This document shows, piece by piece, positions 1 to 3,449 of a stretch of DNA of 5,586 nucleotides. Numbering within the stretch: the stretch's first letter is position 1; every line of letters begins with the position of its first letter. Both the position numbers and the translations under genes were made by a program. Source of the DNA: Candidatus Woesearchaeota archaeon (GTDB taxonomy: Archaea; Nanobdellota; Nanobdellia; Woesearchaeales; B29-G15). Location: positions 1 through 5,586 of the forward strand of contig QMQS01000066.1 of assembly GCA_003650585.1 (NCBI GenBank), read 5' to 3'. The notes beneath the pieces are model-generated. The model made no database searches, had not been told where the DNA came from, and was given only the letters and a program-made list of their open reading frames with translations.

Positions 1-1068
1 GATATAGACAAAGTGGGAAAAACTCCAGACACCCTAACATTTTTCTATATGCTGGGCAGTTGGTCTATTGGTGATTACTGGAAAGAGGAAGCCCTCAACC
101 TTGCTTACCGGCTCCTTACCAATGGATTTGGTTTATCACCTGAGAGGTTAGCAGTTACTGTATTTGGAGGGTATATGGGCATACCCCCTGATAAGGAGTC
201 AAAAAGGATTTGGGAGGATTTGGGGTTCTCCCCTGAGAGAATATTTGTAATAGAAGGGGAAGACAACCTATGGTCCATGGGAGAAACAGGTCCTTTGGGA
301 CCATGTACAGAGGTGTTCTATGATAGAGGAGAGGAGTACGGAACTAGAGCCATCCCAGGAGACAATTCCCAGAGGTATGTTGAAATATGGAATGCAGGGG
401 TTTTTATGGAGTATACTAGAGATGAAGACCAAACACTCTCCCCCTTAAGGAATAGGTGTGTGGATACTGGAGCTGGACTTGAGAGATTAACCGCTGTGCT
501 TATGGGTAAGAGCAGTGTGTTTGAGGTACCCCCGCTTAGCCAACTGGTGGAACTAATTAGCCAAGAGGCCTCAGTGGAAAGCCCCAATGCCCCTGAGTAC
601 CAAAGGGTAATTAGTGACCACCTAAGGGCGAGTATTCACATTGCAAATGAAGGGGTAATGCCTAGCAACAAGTTGCAGGGTTATGTTTTGAGGAGGTTAA
701 TAAGACGAACCATTGGGCTCTCGGATTTGTTGGGGATTGAAAACCCTTTGAAGTTGGTTGAAGGCTCCATTGAGGTACTTAGTCAAGAGATACAGTACCG
801 CTCTACTCAAACAGTTAAGGCAATCTTCGAGTATGAGTATAAAACATTTCTCAGAACACTCGAAAGAGGTAAGAAACAACTGGCGAAATATTTGGATTCT
901 AGTGAAAGTGATCTGATTCCTGGTGAGGTAGCGTTTCGCTTATTAGACACTTATGGTTTTCCCTTAGAATTAACAATAAGTATAGCCAAAGAGCGAGGGT
1001 TTAGAGTTGATATCGAAGGGTTTAGAGAACTCATGGAGCAACATAGACGGATTTCTAAGGCTAACTAA
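1..1068 (+). CDS. alaS: Alanyl-tRNA synthetase, bacterial-type, lacking editing and C-Ala domains; 5' end outside window
   Basis: This class II synthetase attaches alanine to tRNA-Ala in the cytoplasm. The frame is open from base 1, so the start lies upstream. By comparison with E. coli AlaRS about 75-85 N-terminal residues, including motif 2, are missing. The window encodes 355 residues. Visible AlaRS hallmarks, numbered from the first window codon, are TFFYMLGSWSIGDYW (13-27), ETGPLGPCTEVFYD, RYVEIWN (125-131), motif 3 VDTGAGLER (154-162), PSNKLQGYVLRRLIRR (221-236) and LLDTYGFPLELT (314-325). The last two hold the Asn and Asp equivalent to those that read the G3:U70 pair. The style is bacterial (CPR-like), not archaeal. 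The protein stops at HRRISKAN, where the editing domain would begin in a full enzyme, and no editing-domain sequence follows. Full length is about 430-440 aa against about 870 usually. The isolated N-terminal half of E. coli AlaRS is known to charge tRNA, so this form may be functional. Confidence 0.93.
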   Translation, partial: DIDKVGKTPDTLTFFYMLGSWSIGDYWKEEALNLAYRLLTNGFGLSPERLAVTVFGGYMGIPPDKESKRIWEDLGFSPERIFVIEGEDNLWSMGETGPLGPCTEVFYDRGEEYGTRAIPGDNSQRYVEIWNAGVFMEYTRDEDQTLSPLRNRCVDTGAGLERLTAVLMGKSSVFEVPPLSQLVELISQEASVESPNAPEYQRVISDHLRASIHIANEGVMPSNKLQGYVLRRLIRRTIGLSDLLGIENPLKLVEGSIEVLSQEIQYRSTQTVKAIFEYEYKTFLRTLERGKKQLAKYLDSSESDLIPGEVAFRLLDTYGFPLELTISIAKERGFRVDIEGFRELMEQHRRISKAN

Positions 1069-1070
1069 GG

Positions 1071-1772
1071 TTAATTTTTTACACTCCTTTTGATATTATT
1101 CGGTAAGAACCAGTAACTCAAATAGATATAAGGAGTATCAAACAAAGCCACAATTAATTTCATAACCAACCCAACAAAGATTATTTGCCAGAGAATACTC
1201 TGGGGGATTGTACCAGCAAATGCTGCCTGGAAAAATAGAATTGCTGTGATTGTCTGAGAGGTCCAAGTGGAGAGGTTGTTTCTTAGCCATAGATACTTAT
1301 TTTTAGTCCACTCAGCTATTTTATGAAAAAACCACACATCAAATTTTTGAATGAGGAGATAAGAGATTACAATATCAGAGATTACAATTCTCCATTGGTC
1401 AACAAAGAGATTCTTAAAGGAGCCTATTACTTGGTTAGTGGAACTTGGAATAAACAAAAGAGCTGTTTGAACAACCAAGATGAAGAAGATTAGGGAAGCA
1501 ACTCCTATGTTAACTGTCTTGTAACCTTCCTCCTTCCCAAAGTGTTCAGTGATTATATCAGTACAAAGGAATAGCACTGCAAACAAGATGCTCCCAAAGA
1601 TTGTGGTAAATCCAAAGAGAGTGATTTGCATCTTTACTGTAACCTGGGACATAATTATATGAATTACATAAAAGACCACAATACCGGTCTTACCCCAAAT
1701 CTTAAGAAATATGAGAGCAAGGAAGAGATCCAATATTACAAATCCAAAGAATAGCGCCTCATTCAAAACCAA
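1071..1772 (-). CDS. yhhQ: VUT/YhhQ-family queuosine-precursor transporter
   Basis: This integral membrane protein of 233 aa is of normal length for the family. Family members import 7-deazaguanine precursors (preQ0/preQ1 or queuine) used in tRNA modification; in an archaeon the likely end product is archaeosine rather than queuosine. About six or seven hydrophobic segments are visible, near residues 5-24, 29-47, 52-72, 86-108, 128-147, 172-190 and 194-215. Family signatures are TDIITEHFGK (71-80), DQWRIVISD...SYLLIQKFDVWFFH (125-150) and LWLRNNLSTWTSQ (161-173). The start chosen is TTG (bases 1772-1770), because GGGGGTG ends 8 nt upstream of it. A second in-frame TTG two codons later is possible, and no ATG occurs before residue 41. 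The gene is convergent with alaS, 2 bp away, and downstream of the unknown gene on the same strand, from which it is separated by a 77-bp gap holding its own promoter candidates. The family is clear; the exact substrate is inferred. Confidence 0.9.
   Translation of the reverse strand: MVLNEALFFGFVILDLFLALIFLKIWGKTGIVVFYVIHIIMSQVTVKMQITLFGFTTIFGSILFAVLFLCTDIITEHFGKEEGYKTVNIGVASLIFFILVVQTALLFIPSSTNQVIGSFKNLFVDQWRIVISDIVISYLLIQKFDVWFFHKIAEWTKNKYLWLRNNLSTWTSQTITAILFFQAAFAGTIPQSILWQIIFVGLVMKLIVALFDTPYIYLSYWFLPNNIKRSVKN
1075..1080 (+). terminator. Candidate oligo-T terminator of alaS
   Basis: A run of six T lies 7 bp after the alaS stop codon. Archaeal RNA polymerase can terminate on oligo-T without a hairpin. 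No stem was seen before it. The run lies inside the convergent transporter gene's last codons, so it may be only Lys/Asn coding sequence on the other strand. Confidence 0.3.
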
Positions 1773-1780
1773 ACTCTAAA

Positions 1781-1787
1781 CACCCCC
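1781..1787 (-). promoter_or_regulatory. Shine-Dalgarno site supporting the TTG start of the transporter
   Basis: On the minus strand GGGGGTG can pair with the 16S rRNA 3' end over seven positions, one of them a G-U wobble. It lies 8 nt before TTG 1772. This is the clearest ribosome-binding site in the window and the main reason for choosing a non-ATG start. Confidence 0.5.
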
Positions 1788-1794
1788 TAACAAG

Positions 1795-1802
1795 CTTAAA
1801 TA
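1795..1802 (-). promoter_or_regulatory. Alternative TATA-like box, transporter gene
   Basis: TATTTAAG on the minus strand is centred 27 bp upstream of the TTG start, the spacing for a leaderless archaeal transcript. It competes with the box at 1829-1836, and only a mapped 5' end would decide between them. Confidence 0.25.
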
Positions 1803-1828
1803 GTTTCATTCAGAAGAAATTGGATAGG

Positions 1829-1836
1829 ATTATAAA
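1829..1836 (-). promoter_or_regulatory. Candidate TATA box, transporter gene
   Basis: TTTATAAT on the minus strand would place transcription start near 1806. That gives a leader of about 33 nt containing the Shine-Dalgarno site. A second candidate, TATTTAAG at 1802-1795, lies 27 bp before the TTG codon and would give a leaderless message. The ribosome-binding site favours the first. Confidence 0.35.
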
Positions 1837-1849
1837 TTTTACGCTCTAA

Positions 1850-2215
1850 TTACAGCTCTCCTTTTACAACCTCTTGCTCAAGGTAATTTGCAATTGCTTC
1901 GTATACGGTGAAGGGAACAAGATTGACCCCATGGATATACACCCCGAATTGGGCAAGATATTCTGCCATCTGGGATTTGTAGAATGCCAAGCCATGCCCA
2001 CCTGCTGAGCCACCCCTTGTTACTGGGCACTCTGGTCTCGGCAATCTAACCTCAGGAGTGGTTGGGGGGTGCTTCAAAATATCCCGAATCTGCACCAATG
2101 TCTCTAAACTCACATAATTAAAGGAGCGCTTACCGAGTTGTGGCAGAGCCTTACCCTGGGGAGCAAATGGTTTGAGTTTCGTCAAAATCTGAGCAACGAG
2201 TTGCTGTTTTTGCAT
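1850..2215 (-). CDS. Unrecognised conserved-looking protein, about 121 aa
   Basis: I do not recognise this protein. It has no signal peptide or membrane segment. From the chosen ATG (2215-2213), residues 1-14 and 36-48 look helical. Next come a proline-rich stretch (49-64, PPTTPEV.LPRPECP), a glycine-rich turn GGSAGGHG (68-75) and a C-terminal part with helices near 80-91 and 103-117. One Cys (63) and two His (74, 95) follow residue 60. The frame stays open to 2326. Alternative starts are ATG 2314, with a weak AGGAGTG 9 nt before it, and GTG 2326, but both overlap the 5' end of the divergent nuclease gene and run through its TATA box. ATG 2215 avoids the overlap and has TTTTAAAC centred 27 bp upstream. 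The sequence just before ATG 2215 also reads as a plausible helix (LRQQAFKQFLANEFF), so a longer protein is not excluded. It may be co-transcribed with the transporter, but the 77-bp gap with promoter signals argues for separate control. Confidence 0.65.
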   Translation of the reverse strand: MQKQQLVAQILTKLKPFAPQGKALPQLGKRSFNYVSLETLVQIRDILKHPPTTPEVRLPRPECPVTRGGSAGGHGLAFYKSQMAEYLAQFGVYIHGVNLVPFTVYEAIANYLEQEVVKGEL

Positions 2216-2238
2216 AAAGAATTCGTTTGCTAGGAATT

Positions 2239-2246
2239 GTTTAAAA
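2239..2246 (-). promoter_or_regulatory. Candidate TATA box for the 121-aa gene (leaderless)
   Basis: TTTTAAAC on the minus strand is centred about 27 bp before ATG 2215. No Shine-Dalgarno sequence lies between, as expected for a leaderless transcript. It supports the shorter start. Confidence 0.35.
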
Positions 2247-2261
2247 GCTTGTTGGCGAAGA

Positions 2262-2269
2262 TTTATATA
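2262..2269 (+). promoter_or_regulatory. Candidate TATA box for the nuclease gene (leaderless)
   Basis: TTTATATA is centred about 27 bp before ATG 2293, and no ribosome-binding site precedes that ATG. The spacing predicts transcription starting at or next to the start codon. Of the promoter candidates here it is closest to the archaeal TATA consensus. A bacterial reading (TATAAT at 2266-2271) lacks a -35 at normal spacing. Confidence 0.55.
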
Positions 2270-2292
2270 ATAGTTTTTTATAGAGCCATAGC

Positions 2293-2961
2293 ATGGCTTA
2301 CTCCTTTTCACCATCCACACTCGCACTCCTAAATGAGTGCCCGAGATGCTTCTGGCTCCATTTTAAAAAGGGCATAAGACGCCCTTTGGGGATTTTTCCA
2401 AGCCTGCCATCTGGTATGGATAGTGTTATCAAGTGCCATTTTGATTCTTTCCGAGCAAGGAATATGTTACCACCTGAGCTCTCTTCACTTAGGGGTGTAA
2501 ACCTGTTTCAAGACTTGGAGCTTTTGAAGAAGTGGAGAAACAATCTCAGAGGTGTGAGCTGGGTTGATGCTGAGGGCAACAGGTTTCGTGGTGCTGTGGA
2601 TGAGTTATTGGAGAAAGGGGGTAAGCTTATTGTGCTAGATTTCAAGACAAGGGGGTTTCCATTAAAGCAGGGTACAGAGTTGCTATACAAGGACCAACTC
2701 GACATCTACAACCTCCTGCTAAGGAAGAACGGTTATCAAACTGAGGACTATGCATACCTTCTCTTTTACCATCCCCTTGAGGTTGATGAGCACGGTAGTG
2801 TGGTGTTTCATACCGATTTAATAAGGGTTGAGGTGTCAGTGTCAAATGCAGAGAAGATTTTTGCACGAGCACTTGAGGTGCTCCAAGGTGAGATGCCAGA
2901 ACCCGCTGAGGATTGCGATTATTGTAGATGGGCTGAGAAGTTAGCTAATCTTGATACATGA
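2293..2961 (+). CDS. PD-(D/E)XK nuclease family protein (RecB/Cas4-like) with N- and C-terminal CxxC pairs
   Basis: This protein of 222 aa is a predicted metal-dependent nuclease of the RecB/AddB/Cas4 superfamily, probably cytoplasmic. It opens with SPSTLALLNECPRCFWL (6-22), a familiar start in this group. The catalytic core is visible: Asp103 in GAVDEL, Asp116-Phe-Lys118 in LIVLDFKTRG, and the QxxxY helix DQLDIYNLL (Gln135, Tyr139). Cysteines 16 and 19 near the start and 208 and 211 near the end (CPRC, CDYC) could together bind a 4Fe-4S cluster or zinc, tying the termini together as in Cas4 and AddB. Those families, however, usually split the four cysteines as one plus three. It is not a CRISPR Cas4 by context, as there are no cas genes or repeats nearby. 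ATG 2293 fits both the family N-terminus and the leaderless promoter. The 3' end overlaps convergent acpS by 17 bp. Activity and substrate are unknown; repair or processing of single-stranded DNA is a guess from the superfamily. Confidence 0.85.
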   Translation: MAYSFSPSTLALLNECPRCFWLHFKKGIRRPLGIFPSLPSGMDSVIKCHFDSFRARNMLPPELSSLRGVNLFQDLELLKKWRNNLRGVSWVDAEGNRFRGAVDELLEKGGKLIVLDFKTRGFPLKQGTELLYKDQLDIYNLLLRKNGYQTEDYAYLLFYHPLEVDEHGSVVFHTDLIRVEVSVSNAEKIFARALEVLQGEMPEPAEDCDYCRWAEKLANLDT

Positions 2962-3340
2962 CTAATGCTGCTGCAGCCACAACATCACCATCGTGGGACA
3001 TAGAAACCATAACCTTATTGCAACCCAACTCCACCAACTGCTCCAATGCTCCCTCTGAAAGATTGACCATTGGCTCACCAGTGGGTTTGTGGAGTATCTC
3101 TATGACCCGAAAATATACCCCACGTCTGGCTCCAGTGCCAAGGGCTTTCATAACCGCTTCCTTACAAGCCCAAAGCGCAGCATAACGCTGATAGCGTTGC
3201 TTGCTCCTAGCAACGTTCTCACAAAATTGCTGTTCCTCAGGTGTAAAGACTCTGTTTAAAAATCTATTACCATACCTTGTTATAGCCTCCTCTATTCTTG
3301 AGACTTGAATTATATCCACACCCAAGCCTTGAACTGGCAT
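2945..3340 (-). CDS. acpS: Holo-[acyl-carrier-protein] synthase
   Basis: AcpS transfers 4'-phosphopantetheine from CoA to a serine of an acyl carrier protein, with Mg2+, in the cytoplasm. At 131 aa it is full length for the trimeric AcpS group. The hallmarks are all present: GLGVDI with Asp9 (metal ligand), RFLNRVFTPEE (26-36), the signature AALWACKEAVMKALGTG (54-70) with metal-binding Glu61 and Lys65, RGVYFRVIEI, and SMSHDGDVVAA (113-123). ATG 3340 is chosen because the conserved N-terminus begins a few residues later; there is no Shine-Dalgarno, and a TATA-like box lies 27 bp upstream. The gene is divergent from cdc48 and convergent with the nuclease gene. AcpS is widespread in bacteria and patchy in archaea, so acquisition from bacteria is likely if the host is archaeal. 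No carrier protein or fatty-acid or polyketide gene is in the window, so its partner is unknown. Confidence 0.93.
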   Translation of the reverse strand: MPVQGLGVDIIQVSRIEEAITRYGNRFLNRVFTPEEQQFCENVARSKQRYQRYAALWACKEAVMKALGTGARRGVYFRVIEILHKPTGEPMVNLSEGALEQLVELGCNKVMVSMSHDGDVVAAAALVMYQD

Positions 3341-3343
3341 GCT

Positions 3344-3389
3344 AAAACATCAAGCATAAATACCTTAAAAACTTATGCTTCATTGTTTT
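3344..3389. repeat. Inverted repeat centred on the acpS TATA box, possible operator
   Basis: The inner arms AAGCATAA (3352-3359) and TTATGCTT (3373-3380) are a perfect 8-bp match. The outer arms AAAACA (3344-3349) and TGTTTT (3384-3389) add six more pairs, with 2 and 3 unpaired bases between inner and outer. The symmetry centre (about 3366) is within 2 bp of the centre of the acpS TATA box. That position suits a dimeric repressor site. If transcription began further upstream it could instead be a hairpin in an acpS leader. Confidence 0.5.
3363..3372 (-). promoter_or_regulatory. Candidate TATA box for acpS (leaderless)
   Basis: GTTTTTAAGG on the minus strand is centred 27 bp before ATG 3340. 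It lies in the 13-bp centre of the inverted repeat at 3344-3389, so a protein bound to the repeat would compete with TBP. Confidence 0.45.
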
Positions 3390-3395
3390 CACAAG

Positions 3396-3405
3396 ATTTT
3401 TAAAT
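3396..3405 (+). promoter_or_regulatory. Candidate TATA box for cdc48
   Basis: ATTTTTAAAT would place transcription start near 3427, giving a leader of about 22 nt that contains the GGGTGG just before the ATG. No good box lies 27 bp before ATG 3450, so unlike its neighbours this gene is probably not leaderless. Confidence 0.4.
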
Positions 3406-3438
3406 GACAAGTGTTTTTGTGAGTAGTGCATTTAAAAA
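3397..3438. repeat. 10-bp perfect inverted repeat including the cdc48 TATA box
   Basis: TTTTTAAATG (3397-3406) and CATTTAAAAA (3429-3438) are exact reverse complements separated by 22 bp. The left arm is the proposed cdc48 TATA box. The right arm is the same element on the minus strand and could drive a second, longer acpS transcript starting near 3407. AT-rich arms make chance a real possibility. Confidence 0.4.
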
Positions 3439-3439
3439 C

Positions 3440-3445
3440 GGGTGG
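3440..3445 (+). promoter_or_regulatory. Ribosome-binding site of cdc48
   Basis: GGGTGG lies 4 nt before ATG 3450. It is a partial match to the archaeal Shine-Dalgarno sequence with short spacing. It supports this ATG, which also matches the usual archaeal N-terminus. Confidence 0.35.
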
Positions 3446-3449
3446 TTTT

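Noticed and set aside
318..879. Open frames on the minus strand opposite alaS (318-587 and 697-879)
   Set aside because: They lie wholly inside the well-supported alaS coding sequence and their translations show no recognisable motif.
2266..2271. Bacterial -10 box TATAAT upstream of the nuclease gene
   Set aside because: No -35 element at usual spacing was seen, and the position fits an archaeal TATA box 27 bp before the start codon.
2508..2872. Minus-strand open frames opposite the nuclease gene
   Set aside because: The plus-strand frame carries intact nuclease motifs over this interval; the antisense products are low-complexity and motif-free.
2293..2961. CRISPR-associated Cas4
   Set aside because: Fold motifs are similar, but the cysteine pattern differs (two plus two) and there are no cas genes or CRISPR repeats in the window.
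2958..3185. Plus-strand open frame opposite acpS
   Set aside because: It is the antisense shadow of the conserved AcpS core.
3407..3420. Small hairpin ACAA...TTGT in the acpS/cdc48 gap
   Set aside because: Arms of only 4 bp in AT-rich sequence are expected by chance.
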